From contig CM055897.1 in assembly GCA_029582155.1 (NCBI GenBank), positions 1,698,501-1,762,500 on the forward strand: DNA of 64,000 nt, written 5' to 3'. The notes beneath the pieces were generated by a model. That model saw only the letters and a list, made by a program, of their open reading frames with translations. It had not been told where the DNA came from and made no database searches. This DNA comes from Panopea generosa (Eukaryota > Mollusca > Bivalvia > Adapedonta > Hiatellidae). The position numbers were made by a program, and so were the translations under genes. This document shows, piece by piece, positions 10,850 through 21,560 of the stretch (position 1 is its first letter; the number at the start of each line of letters is the position of its first letter).

Positions 10850-11425
10850 AATGTTTTAGGTATAATGTGTTTGATGTATGTTGGCGCGACATATCACTTC
10901 CATTTGATATGCGTTGGCCAGTCCTCCATTTGAGGTTTTATAATGCAAAAATGTCCGATGCAAAAATGCTGGTATAATTGAGATAAGATAATACTGTGTG
11001 CATAATGTGCTTGCTGTATGTTGGCGCGACATATCGCTTCCATTTGAAGTGCGTTGGCCAATCCTCCATTTGAGGTTTTATTATGCAAAAATGTCCGATG
11101 CAAAAATACTGGTATAATTGAGATAAGATAAATATTGTGTGCATAATGTGCTTGTTGTATGTTGGCGCGACATATCACTTCCATTTGAAGTGCGTTGGCC
11201 AATCCTCCATTTGAGGTTTTATAATGCAAAAATGTCTGATGCAAAATAATGTTATAATTGAGATAAGATAAATAGTGTGTGCATAATGTGCTTGTTGTAT
11301 GTTGGCGCGACATATCGCTTCCATTTGAAGTGCGTTGGCCAATCCTCCATTTGAGGTATTATAATGCAAAATATTGTTATAATTGAGATAAGATAAATAT
11401 TGTGTGCCTAGTGTGTTTTAACAAG
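10850..11425 (+). repeat. About 140-bp tandem array inside the Ngaro 3' region, 4 full copies plus a partial
   Basis: TTGGCGCGACATATC recurs at 10881, 11021, 11162 and 11302 (spacing 140, 141, 140). Each unit contains CTCCATTTGAGGT and TATAATTGAGATAAGATAA. The last copy is truncated before AACAAGTTTTACTTCG. The - strand is open through most units, but this only reflects the repeat. Confidence 0.9.
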
Positions 11426-11537
11426 TTTTACTTCGATAGACCAGTTATTTTTCTTTCATTGTAATCGTTTGTTGCTGTTTCGCTTCCCCCATTTTATGGC
11501 GGTGCCTCTAGCGGCATATAATGCCACTATTGGCATA

Positions 11538-11819
11538 TGGCAGTATTTCGCGGTCACAGCACCATTTAATGATCATTGTTTGTGGACATTTCGAAGGAAA
11601 GTTATTCAAATCTTTGTGAACATCTGTACCCAGGGTTCACAGGATCAATTTTTTCAGTGACAATTATAAACTGGTCTGTGATACGAACATACTATTTCTT
11701 AATGACTTTCATGACTGCACATTTTGTATTCATATATAATAGAAGCCATGGCCAATTATATTCCAATACTATAAACCAGTTCATTTGTTTGAGTTTTGTC
11801 TTTATCCATCTTCAATAAT
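11538..11819 (+). repeat. Ngaro split repeat B1
   Basis: 282 bp starting TGGCAGTATTTCGCGGTCAC and ending CTTCAATAAT, near-identical to B2 (12228-12510). It runs directly into A2, forming the internal B-A junction that mirrors a circular intermediate. Confidence 0.9.
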
Positions 11820-12024
11820 AGGATTTGTCGAGTAAAAGACTAAATCTGGTTATTGAAGGAGGAAACTCTAAGTACCTATATTCATGTATTTGTGTCATTA
11901 TTATGTTGAAGTGATTATTACGGGACTCCGTTTTGTCAACTTCCTTTTTCAAGAATTCCCGGTTTCATGAGGCGAACCGCAAAGCTAATCGCAAAAAAAT
12001 ATTGATAATCCATTGGGTTTTTAT
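11814..12024 (+). repeat. Ngaro split repeat A2
   Basis: 211 bp, near-identical to A1. It shares the AATAAT core with the end of B1. Confidence 0.9.
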
Positions 12025-12227
12025 GTATTGCAAAAATTACCCACCCTCCCACATCCAACTTTTTAATTGCTATATGTATGTATCTTTGAAACAGTATTTT
12101 CGGTTGTTCTCTATGTATTTTTCAGTATCTCTTCTGGAAGTTGCTTTCTAATATCCAAGACTGGCTTGTTCCAATCGTCATGGCTTCAGCTGAGGACATA
12201 GTACTCGTACGTTGTTAATTAAGACTA

Positions 12228-12510
12228 CTGGCAGTATTTCGCGGTCACAGCACCATTTAATGATCATTGTTTGTGGACATTTCGAAGGAAAGTTATTAAA
12301 ACCTTTGTGAACATCTGTACCCAGGGTTCACAGGATCAATTTTTTCAGTGACAATTATAAACTGGTCTGTGATACGAACATACTATTTCTTAATGACTTC
12401 CATGACTGCACATTTTGTATTCATATATTATAGAAGCCATGGCCAATTATATTCCAATACTATGAACCAGTTCATTTGTTTGAGTTTTGTCTTTATCCAT
12501 CTTCAATAAT
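12228..12510 (+). repeat. Ngaro split repeat B2 (right end)
   Basis: 283 bp matching B1. It ends CTTCAATAAT and is followed by host-arm sequence TAACGCATGCGC. A 203-bp unique spacer (12025-12227) separates it from A2. Confidence 0.9.
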
Positions 12511-12617
12511 TAACGCATGCGCATGTACATAGTATAGAGATACATAGTTAAGATAATACATAACACTTATTGATCAAATTGCAATATGAGGTAGCTGGAC
12601 AGAGAATATATAGAGAT

Positions 12618-12983
12618 ATGATACCTAAATACAAAAAAAACATGGCGGGTGACTTCGCGGCCAAGGTTGAATGGATGGACGCAATGCTCGAAGATCCGGT
12701 GTATTCCGCGATTAAAAAAACCGCTGATGAGCTGAAGATAATCGATGATTATGATACTGATGAGGCGTGGAAATACGCGCCTAAAAAGAGAAAGTACTTG
12801 TTCGAAAACATTCTAAAGCGATACGATCCTCCAGAGTTCAGGGGTCGGGTTGCAGTTCGACAGAGAGGAGGGGGAGAAGACGCCGCAGAAAGTTCCATTC
12901 ACCGGGTGAATAAGTGGGCCGAACATGAATTAGAACGAATGCGAAACGCCCCTAAAATATCCATCATCGGACGCACGTATTAG
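12618..12983 (+). CDS. Unrecognised small charged protein in the loop of the long-IR element
   Basis: Open frame from ATG 12618 (121 residues) or ATG 12642 (113 residues) to TAG 12981-12983. The frame reaches up to 12570 without another ATG. I do not recognise the product. It is strongly charged and probably mostly helical: MAGDFAAKVEWMDAMLEDP at the second start, then KYAPKKRKYLFENILKRYD, a basic/glycine stretch with RQRGGGEDAA, and VNKWAEHELERMR near the end. There is no signal peptide, membrane segment or zinc motif. Base composition is visibly GC-richer than the flanks. A polyadenylation-like AATAAA-rich stretch follows at about 13052-13070. Lying between near-identical inverted arms, it is most simply an element-encoded protein, possibly an accessory or capsid-type factor. 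That role is inference. Confidence 0.5.
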   Translation: MIPKYKKNMAGDFAAKVEWMDAMLEDPVYSAIKKTADELKIIDDYDTDEAWKYAPKKRKYLFENILKRYDPPEFRGRVAVRQRGGGEDAAESSIHRVNKWAEHELERMRNAPKISIIGRTY

Positions 12984-13571
12984 TTCAACTGTCGACTATT
13001 GTTATTGGTTTTTTTATGACAACACTATGTAATGGACAGTTTCTGTTTCTTAAATAAATGAAATAAACGAAATTTGAAAACGAGTGACTAGCTTTAACGT
13101 GTATCATTTCTAAAATTGATAATATTTAAGTCACTTAACCTGGGATCTCTTTGCTATAGCAACGAGTATTAATGTGTCCCTTAACCCGATGTAATGCGAT
13201 GCTCCGATAATGTTTATATATAAACATACGGACTCGGGTGGCTACGACAATCTGTGAAATAGATCAGTGATCAGTCATACACACCTAAATATTTTAAAGT
13301 TGGTGGCTGACGTGTTTTTGTGAATATCTTTACAGCAAAAACATGTGCAGTGTAAGAAACTTTATTTAACCTTTATGCTTATAGAATGACTGAGGTAATT
13401 ATATTTAACTATAGTTAATGTATATGCGGATGACAAAACTTACTGGAGGAGTGCGGATGTGTTACCTCAATTAATTTGAGGAGTGAGTGTCTCGCTGGAT
13501 AAGTACTCCCTCAAGCTTAATTTATATTTTTATGGCAATAAACTCTTACATTTGTATCATCCTGCATGTTG

Positions 13572-14395
13572 CATATTGCAATTTGATCAATAAGTGTTAT
13601 GTATTATCTTAACTATGTATCTCTATACTATGTACATGCGCATGCGTTAATTATTCCTGTTAGAGAGCATCTAAAATAAATCGCAGAACTATACATTCGC
13701 CTTAGTTATATATCTCAATACTTCTACTCTTTTATTTGTCAACATTTATCTCCCTTTCGTTAACGCTTCATTTACGCCGTACATATCGTATTAACAGACA
13801 CATGTTGTTGAAAGTTTAAAGTTCATGTTAGTGAGTATAATGCATGTTCTTGCGCATCTTTTAGTAAATTGAGGAGATGTTATTGACGAATGCATTATCA
13901 TTCATCAGGCTCTATATCTGTATTGATGAGTGTTGAAGCCATTGAATAACACCACACAATGGACCATATTGGCAGTTTTAAACCGTAACGAAAAGCATAC
14001 TTATATAAAAACTTATTGTGATAAATAAACCCGGACGTTTTAGTGATACACTTTAACAGTTGGGATAAAATTCAATTAGTAAATCTGCCGACCATCGTCT
14101 GCTGTTGTATACAAACGTCTCAGATAGTACATCGAACCTACGTAAATCGTCTGCAGTAACCATATAACGTAACTATGACCTTTTATAAAATGGATCAATG
14201 CGTCACGCAGCTATACTCTCAAAAAATACCCTCCTCCAAACAAGATTGCGGGTTTACATATACTAATGATTAAATGCTATATTTACTGACTCGGCACATT
14301 CCTGCGGTTTTAAATGGCACGTACACCGTGACCTATACCCTAAACGAGATTCAGAATATAGAACATAGGCCAATCCAAACACGAACACGAAGAAG
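13572..14395. repeat. Right inverted arm of the long-IR element, uninterrupted
   Basis: This is the reverse complement of the three left-arm pieces. It preserves both pre-insertion sites: GAGAGTATAGCTGCGTG (read on the - strand near 14205-14221) for the 1.0-kb element, and CAGGAATAATTAACG (near 13646-13660) for the Ngaro element. Confidence 0.9.
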
Positions 14396-14699
14396 TGGAA
14401 ATAGAGGGCATATACTACTACTAACAGGGAAAAGCTATAATTTAAGTTACCGTTTCTACAACTATATAATAAACAAAGAAAGACAACTTTGACTAGTTAC
14501 TGTTATAGTACATTTAACATTTAATTTCCTGTTTGTACTGGAATTAATTATCACAGAAATATTTGAATTATGGCATAAACAAAATCGCATAGCTGCTTGT
14601 TCCATACATTTCATACATTCAGTTGTATTTCACTCCTTTTTCAAAGCATATTTTTTTACATTCCATTTATTTTTCGTGAAAGACTGTTCCAGTCCCTGG
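14396..14699. other. Non-coding stretch, nothing recognised
   Basis: Flank of the long-IR element. No gene or clear repeat was seen. Confidence 0.4.
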
Positions 14700-15076
14700 T
14701 TAGGGACGTAGCTTGGCTGGAAACGATGGGTAGGCACAGTTGGGAGGGGAGTGGGGGAGGGGCAGTCATTGATGCGTGGTCAGGGGCCTTGCTCCCCCGA
14801 AAAAAAACAAGCTAGACTGTCGTAAATGCGTTTTGGCGTGTATTTCTTATATTTTTAAGGCTCTGAATATCCTAAATATTAACCTGGAATTCAATGTTTT
14901 ATAACCAAATAAGTGTAATGTTTTAAGAATTGTTCACTTGAATAAATAAGAGGGGGAATGAAATAGCCGGGATCTGATTTTTATTGCATTTTTTGGCATT
15001 TTTATTTTTTCGATTTTTCAGGAAAAAAATGTAGGCACGTGCCTTCATTGCCTATAGGAAGCTACGCCCCTGTCAG
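14700..15076. mobile_element. Possible about 375-bp MITE with imperfect TIRs
   Basis: The left end TTAGGGACGTAGCTTGG and the right end GGAAGCTACGCCCCTGTCA are imperfect inverted repeats (about 12 of 16 matching). The interior has G-rich and polyA tracts and no coding frame. The CAGGGGCGTAG-type end resembles hAT-like ends, but no clear target duplication is visible. Confidence 0.4.
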
Positions 15077-16080
15077 ATAGCTTGCTTGGTTTAAAACATA
15101 CACACACATACATGAACACTGTCAGCACTATGTCTACTGTTATGGATACTAGATAAGAATTACAGTACGTTTTTTATAAAAAGTATGAAAATGGTTAAGT
15201 CTCAGTTGTTATTCCCTGTTATCGACATTTGGCCAACCTAGATTACTGAAATCTGAAACTTTAAAAGAAGTTACTCATAAATAATTATGACAACTTTGTT
15301 TTGAATAATTTGTAATATCATTTGTAACTCATTCTAAATTGTTTTAGATGTCACTGTACCAAGATGAGGATGCAAAATTCAAATGGCACTGTATTAAAGA
15401 AATTACAAAGCCAAACTTTTTTCTTATGATATGTTTATATTAGTAGGCCATCCAGACACAGGGGAAAAACGTTTGATGGCAAATTTGAGTAGAATTTGGC
15501 ATCCATGCTTAATGTCTTCCTTTGTATGTATACAAACCTGTGAGGGTGAATGCCAATCATGAAATCACCTCGTAATATCAAAATTAGGTCAAAGGTCAAC
15601 TGGGAGCAATAATTGATATGTAGAATTAAGAACGCGTCTTGTTAAAATAATTACTTATTTATTGAACTGAAAATTATAGAAATGTGTTTGTTGTAAGTCA
15701 CTGCTAAGAATATGAATAAAATATGTTAAAAATTGTGTTGTCAAATTGAGATCAAAGGTCAAAAGTGTGCAAAATTTATGAATTAGCAATACATGAAACA
15801 AGCAAGTATTTTAAATAAAATGGAGTGAGTACATAAACAAACATCATGTTAAGTTTAGCACAGAAGTCACAATAGGGGTCGGACAAAAAGTGGTATAGAA
15901 ATAATAAATATTCTTTAATATTGCTAAACAAAGAAAGCTAATGATTTATAGTCGTTTTAATATACACTAGTATACTAGTTAATAATTTTTTACATAATAA
16001 GGACATTTGTTAGAATGCAGAAAGTAACTATTTGGATAGCATGCATTCCAAAAACCTGAATAATAGCTTAACCATCAATG
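15077..16080. other. Non-coding stretch, nothing recognised
   Basis: AT-rich, with stops in all frames. No repeat family was recognised. Confidence 0.4.
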
Positions 16081-17950
16081 ATTATGTACCATTACAATGA
16101 AGAATTAGGAAGGTCATCAAAATAAAATCACTTTTCAAGACATTAAACAGTTCAGTCTTTGTAGTAGAGTACCTAGATCTTACAACCCTAGCAAGTGGCA
16201 GTGGTACCAAGGACAATTTGTGTTTCAGCACAGAACCAATTTCTACATTTCTGCTAGCATTTGCAGCTGACAAAAATATGTTTAAACGTTTAAATGTTTA
16301 AAAGACTCTGAAGTAGTTTTCTGTCATATTTAACAACCTGAAGTTTCTGCTTGTTTGTATCATCATACCACAAGGGAAATGTTGTTTTTTCTTTAAAGGA
16401 TCATACTCAGAAAATGTCAAAAGTATCCATCTGTTTGATTAAAATTTAAACATGAGACTCATCAAGATCATTTCATAATGGCAGATAATCATATATGGTA
16501 TATGTGAGGTCTTCCTCTGCATCATTTTCTCCTTACAGTGACTTCTCCGACACATCCGATTGACTTGCCAAAATGACACAGAATTTGTCTCTGGCTAGAT
16601 CATTTTGTGTGATTCCTATTTTCCCTTCGTTCATTTTACAAATCTCGTTCATCCATCTTGTTGCTTGATCTGCGTTCAGTGATTGTTGCTTCTTTTGACT
16701 ATAAAAAATCAAGCTTTAAATTCACGATACACGTGTCTTTTCGAGAAACGTCATATCATCTAGTAAACAGGTCAGCACTGAGCATAATTCAAATAGTTTT
16801 AGATTGTCAACCATGCTAACATAACAGCAATCGCCTCTAGATGGAATTCCCAGTTGCCCTCTCTTTTCGATCGGATGAAGTCTAACAAAACGCCATCCAT
16901 GCCCTATGTACGTCATCCATAAGACATCCGTACACAATTCATCAAACTCCCTGAAATGTGCAATTAAACTGCTCGAGCGTTTTGTCTAATTCATCTGTTC
17001 ATTGCTTTCTGTATATTCTCTCGGAACTCTTTGCATTTTTGTTGAGAATGCATCACCAACATTTTTACGGCATTATCAAAAGAATTCAACTTAGCAGCAA
17101 TAGTTTCATGTCTATGTGCCATCCACTATATGAATGAATGAATGAATGAATAAGATTTTACGGCGTACCAACACATTATAGGTTATTCGACGCCAACAGG
17201 AAGGAAGATTCCAGGTTCACTCTACATGTACAAAATCAACAAATAAGCATACATATTTAAAAAAAAATACACCAACAAATGAATATGCAGAATGAACCTA
17301 GAACCTTGATACCTGCAGAACTGCAGAGTTTCAGCAAATTCTATCGTATTACTCAAATTGTCGCTTCTTACGACATGTAAGAGCCACAGTGGTCCTATTC
17401 TTGCCATCACTCATATGGCTCCCTGAAACCACAATAGTGAACATGACAAAAAACGATAAAATGAACTTGACACCCACTCGGAGGATTCCTACCCCTCTGC
17501 AGAGATCGTCAGTGATTTTATTCTTAGCCGGAACTACACGGGCTCCACGATATGAAGATACATCAATACAGTCTCCACAATGCGTTATAGGCTTCAGTGC
17601 TTTGTAATATGCAATCTCTCTAAAATGTTTTCGGTGGTGTTTGGTGGATATACGCCTGCCTCAATCCAAATATCATCTAAACCAGCTGATTCTACATATT
17701 GTCAAGTTGCCTTCAGAAAATTGAAACATAAATGGAGACCCTAGCCTGAATACAGCATTTTTGAATTGGTCTTGATTGCCTCATACAAGTTATTTCTTTT
17801 TTAGAATAGAGTGGCTGATCTACTCTGATAACGGTGTTGTTTTGACCAATATGATTTGAAATTGCTTTAAATATATTGATAGCAGTTGTAAATGTGTTCA
17901 ATTCATTTACATAGGCTTGTAATATTAGACGCATTCCCATAAAGGTCATA
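16080..17950 (-). pseudogene. Decayed coding remnants of a repetitive, unnamed invertebrate gene family
   Basis: Several protein-like fragments lie in order on the - strand. About 17950-17760: MGMRLILQAYVNELNTF, with IRVDQPLYSKKEIT further on. About 17690-17560: SAGLDDIWIEAGVYPPNTTE, then frame breaks. About 17119-16990: MAHRHETIAAKLNSFDNAV. About 16962-16726: EFDELCTDVLWMTYIGHGW. About 16700-16540: SQKKQQSLNADQATRWMNE, then a stop. About 16270-16110: VEIGSVLKHKLSLVPLPLA. A plausible intron joins LEKTR (GT near 16730) to SQKKQQ (AG near 16701). The fragments resemble by pattern a multicopy uncharacterised protein family common in corals and molluscs, probably transposon-associated. Stops and frame changes show decay. 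I cannot name it. Confidence 0.35.
17130..17152. repeat. (GAAT)n microsatellite
   Basis: A short run of about five GAAT units ending in GAATAAG. Confidence 0.8.
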
Positions 17951-18576
17951 AGCAGATTATCTTAACTGTTTAATTCATTGTACGCTCTCCTAGTCGGAAC
18001 TGTATGTACACCATTTTGACTGTCTTGCTAAAGTCCATTCAGATGTTCTGAATATAGAAGAAAGAAAGAAGAAAGAAACTTTGACTTGCAATAGGCCACA
18101 TATACAAAACAGGAATAAATTTACATACATGACGTAACACATATATATGCTGTTCAGTTTTTTTCGTTATTGTTTGTGTACCAACTACTTACATTTATGT
18201 CATCAGGTTCTTGTAATGGATGTGGTGTACCAATATTAGGTAACGCTACTTTATCTAAATGTATATTTTTCATAGTATCAGCAGAAGTAAGTCTGCCCAT
18301 TTCACAAGTTCTGGTATAAGTATCCACATAATTTTCTCTAGCGAATGATTTTTCCCCCACTAAACAGCAGAAGTATATATGTTACAGTAAGATTGTGAAA
18401 CCAGGGATTTCGTGAAATCCCTGAAAAATGTAGTCAGGGATGAAATCCCTGAAGAGGAAATAAGCAGACAATACATCTGGTGATTTTTTATTTATTGATA
18501 CATTTGAATAATCAGGTATACATTTCAGGTATAGTTTCTTGCGTAGTTCAACCAAACTGCAAACTTACAATGACAA

Positions 18577-18990
18577 TAAACCCCTTCACTGCTTACCTTA
18601 AACTATAGTGTTATATGGAAACAGATTAGATCAGGATGAGACACCGAGTAACTCGGCGTCTCATCCGGATCCATGCTGTTTGACACTCGGCCAATATTTT
18701 CGCCAAAATTACAAACTGCAAACTGTTGTGAATCAGAGAGAAAAACAGTAAAACTCATCAATTTACCGGCATCTAATTTATTGACAATTAAACCCTTCAA
18801 TGCTTACCTTAAACTATAGTGTTATATGAAAACAGCTACACCGAGTAACTCGGCGTCTCATCCGGATCCAAGCTGTTTGACACTCGGCCAATATTTTCGC
18901 CAAAATTAAGTTAATCTCCGAAGTTTGAAAATGCAGCAGACACAATAATGCACATGCGCAGAATTGCTTCCGGCAGTAAAGGGTTTAAAT
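18577..18990. repeat. Tandem MITE-like repeat inside the Ginger element
   Basis: Two diverged copies start at about 18577 (ACCCCTTCACTGCTTACC) and 18789 (ACCCTTCAATGCTTACC), about 212 bp apart. Each contains the near-palindrome CCGAGTAACTCGGCGTCTCA. The block ends GCAGTAAAGGGTTTAA, an inverted counterpart of its start, as in TTAA-targeting piggyBac-like MITEs. Confidence 0.6.
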
Positions 18991-19166
18991 AAAAACAGAA
19001 TAAAACATAGAAAAAAGGGGAAGGTATGGTGGGTTGGTAAAACAGGTCTCAAGGAAAGCACTTTGATGATTGGGTTTAAAAAAAGGCACAAGTGCAATGA
19101 GCACTGCAGTAACTGATTAATGCGGCACACATTTCCCATTGTATATTGGGCATATCTATCAAAAGT

Positions 19167-20796
19167 TTATTTGTTGGAGCATGTGAGGCTGGAATGACAT
19201 CTTGAGTTACACTTCAGCTTTGCTTTAAAACATTTGCATCTGTTGGACTGGCACTTTTTTGGACCGTTGCAGTTACACTTGGTAAAACCATGCCCACCAG
19301 ATGAAGATTCAGCAATAACAGCAGAACGAAGTGACGTTACATTCTCCTGACTAACATCAGCTTCTGTCAGTAATCGCTGAGGGCACAGATCAAACTGGTT
19401 CCTGGAGTATTGTCCCTTTAAAACACCCGCCTTTACAGCAATCTTGTACTGGTCAGTGTCGACGTCTCTGCCACGATCTACTGCCGGTATAGGAACAGCC
19501 ACATTGTCCCCAGGCACACCGGTTTTGAGATCCACACGGCTGCGTTTCACCATCCTCTCTGCCTGAGATAGTAGTGCTGCATAGGCTTCAGCTCTACGCT
19601 TCCTGATCTGGACAGTGTGGTCTTCCAAGATTGGTGTGGTGGTGACTGATGGGGATATCTGGGAATGGTCTGGCGGGTTCATTTCACTGGTAGAAGGCAG
19701 TATGATAAGTACAGTGTCTTCATGGTAAGCTGGTGTAGAAGTTGGGGTGCTTAAGTCGGCTGGTATACTGTCAGTTTCATGTGGAGATGTTGGGCTGCTT
19801 GAGGAGGCTGGTAATGTGTCAGTTTCATGAGAAGAAGCTGGGCTGCTTGAGGAGGTTGTAATGCTGTCAGTTTCATGAGAAGGAGTTGTGCTGCTTGAGA
19901 TGACTTGTATGATGTCAGCTTCTTGTGTATGAGGTGTGCTACACGAGAAAGCAGCCAGAAGATCATCCTCACTCTCCATCCTGTAGATCACTTCTGTGGG
20001 TAGTGCTGAAGAGGTTAAGCCCACAAGAGCTTCACATCCAAACATGGCCGAGTATGGTGAACACTTAATCCCCGAGTGATGTGCTGAGTTCTTCTGGAAT
20101 TGTACAAACTTGATGCCTGTAGCCCAGTCCTGTGTTTCATTGTCTGCCATCCATGCCACTAACATGTCCTTGATGTCTCCATTTGCACGTTCTACAGAAC
20201 CTTGGCTTTGTGGATGACGGGGTTTGCCATGCACAAGCTTAAGGGTTGGCCACACCTCCTTCAGCTCTGTGATCACATGCGATGTAAACTCTGAACCATT
20301 GTCACTCTGGAGAATGACAGGAGCTCCCATGAGGAGGAATATGTACATGAGCTGGAAGGCAACCTCTGAGGCACGCTTGGTGGTGAGTGGTCGGATGACA
20401 CAAAATTTGGTCAGGTGGTCCTGGTAAACCATGATCCACTTGTAGTTGGAGTGTGCCATAGCCTGCATGTCTATTAAATCAACCTGGCCTCTACATGCAA
20501 ACTTCTTGGTCAGAATAGGTCGCACCACTACACCCTTGATCATTGGACGCTTCCTCTTTTTCTGACACTCCGCACACAGTGGCTTGAAGTGCTCTAGAGC
20601 CTTGGTAGTAATGTTCGCATATTTTCGTTGTAGTTCCTTGATCATGCGCTCACGACCACCATGACCAGTAGCAATGTGGGCACGCTTGATGACATCAAAT
20701 GTGTCCTCAATAGTGACATAGTAAAGAGGCGACTCCTCTGGATGTGTACGCTTCTTTATCAGTTTCTCCACATCACCACACTGGAGAATCTCATAC
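19167..20796 (-). CDS. Ginger/KRBA2-like integrase (DDE transposase), exon 2
   Basis: With exon 1 (22208-22036) this encodes about 600 residues. Exon 2 begins after TTTCAG (acceptor 20798-20797) and completes the split Lys codon, continuing YEILQCGDVEKLIKKR. The domains, in order, are an HHCC zinc-binding motif (H and H in AHIATGH, C and C in CAEC, residues about 98-135), then an rve integrase core with D164 in QVDLIDM, D223 in QSDNG and E260 in GSVERANGD. A Ser/Thr-rich spacer follows with repeated HETD units (about 350-410), then a C-terminal Cys-rich tail with ten Cys in about 33 residues (KCNCNGPKKC onward), a likely metal-binding domain. The product would cut and join the TIR ends. The core is free of stops, so it may be recent. 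Host-domesticated KRBA2-type genes share this architecture, but the flanking TIRs argue for a transposon copy. Confidence 0.88.
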
Positions 20797-20867
20797 CTGA
20801 AATGACAGTTAATTACATAATATTAAATAACATTAAAGTAACTCGTATCGTTTTCATAGCGGTAATG

Positions 20868-21335
20868 ACTCAGATCTGAGGGCTTAATCAACACTTGCAT
20901 ATTCTACACAAGCAGTATAGACTCAGTTAAAAGGGCTTAATGGACACATGAATATTCTACACAAGCAGTATAGACTGAGCTCAAAGGGCTTAATGGACAC
21001 ATGAATATGCTATGCAAGCAGTATAGACCCCGTTCAAACGGCTTAATCAACACATGGATATTCTATGCAAGTAATATAGACTCAGATCAGAGGGATCAAT
21101 CATCAGATATATGTTCAAGCAGTACAGACTCACACCAGTCTTAATCGACACATGAATATTCTATGCAAGCAGTATAGACTAAAATCAGAGGGTTCATTTA
21201 TCACATGTTTATTCTAAGGAAGCAGTATAGACTAAGATCAGAGGGATATTTATCGCATGTATAGGCTTTGATCTGAGGGCTCATTTATCACATGCACAGT
21301 CTATGCGTACAGGATAGACTCAGATCAAAGGGCTC
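20868..21335. repeat. About 60-bp degenerate tandem array in the integrase intron, about 8 copies
   Basis: AAGCAGTATAGACT recurs about every 60 bp, joined by GAGGGCTTAATC and ACACATGAATATTCTA variants. It lies entirely within the Ginger intron. Confidence 0.85.
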
Positions 21336-21560
21336 AATTGTTAAACTAACACCTCATTATAAATTAACATCCAATTAATATGTTCAATGAAAGGAATATC
21401 TCAAATATACTCCACAGGTAAAAGAAGTAACACGGTAATGATTAACTTATTAACTCATTATCTAAAGGTGACAAATAACACTTTAAAACATTTGGCAGCT
21501 TATCTTTATATCACAGCACAAGGTCGTCAAAAAAAAACCTCTTATATTTAATAACATCAC

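Larger units (their letters stand above)
6391..12510 (+). mobile_element. Ngaro-like tyrosine-recombinase retrotransposon with split direct repeats
   Basis: The layout is A1 (6391-6602), Gag, RT-RNase H, tyrosine recombinase, SGNH hydrolase, a 140-bp tandem array, B1 (11538-11819), A2 (11814-12024), a 203-bp spacer and B2 (12228-12510). This A1-ORFs-B1-A2-B2 arrangement is the split direct repeat structure known for Ngaro and PAT-type YR retrotransposons of the DIRS order. Each junction carries AATAAT (6391-6396, 11814-11819, 12505-12510). The pre-insertion site is preserved at 13646-13666 (- strand) in the other arm of the host element. A1/A2 and B1/B2 differ at only a few positions, so the insertion is fairly young. 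Two frame lesions in RT suggest this copy is no longer autonomous. Confidence 0.9.
4653..14395. mobile_element. Long-inverted-repeat element (about 2.6 kb net), invaded by two other elements
   Basis: The right arm (13572-14395, 824 bp) is the near-identical reverse complement of a left arm split into 4653-4836, 5843-6396 and 12511-12588. Both arms start CTTCTTCGTGTTCGTGTTTG at the outer end and meet a 983-bp loop (12589-13571) that carries one small ORF. The left arm is interrupted by a 1.0-kb TIR element and by a 6.1-kb Ngaro element. Without them the unit is about 2.6 kb. No target-site duplication is obvious at the outer ends, and weak homology may extend to about 4636 and 14421. Such long terminal inverted repeats suggest a DNA transposon or a deletion derivative of one, but no transposase was recognised and no superfamily is assigned. 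Confidence 0.8.

Noticed and set aside
10894-11369. Minus-strand proteins with repeated GGLANALQME-like text
   Set aside because: They are translations of the 140-bp tandem array and carry no codon-level conservation apart from the DNA repeat.
19167-20771. Host KRBA2-type gene rather than a transposon
   Set aside because: Perfect TIRs and a flanking TATA surround the gene, which a domesticated host copy would not be expected to keep.
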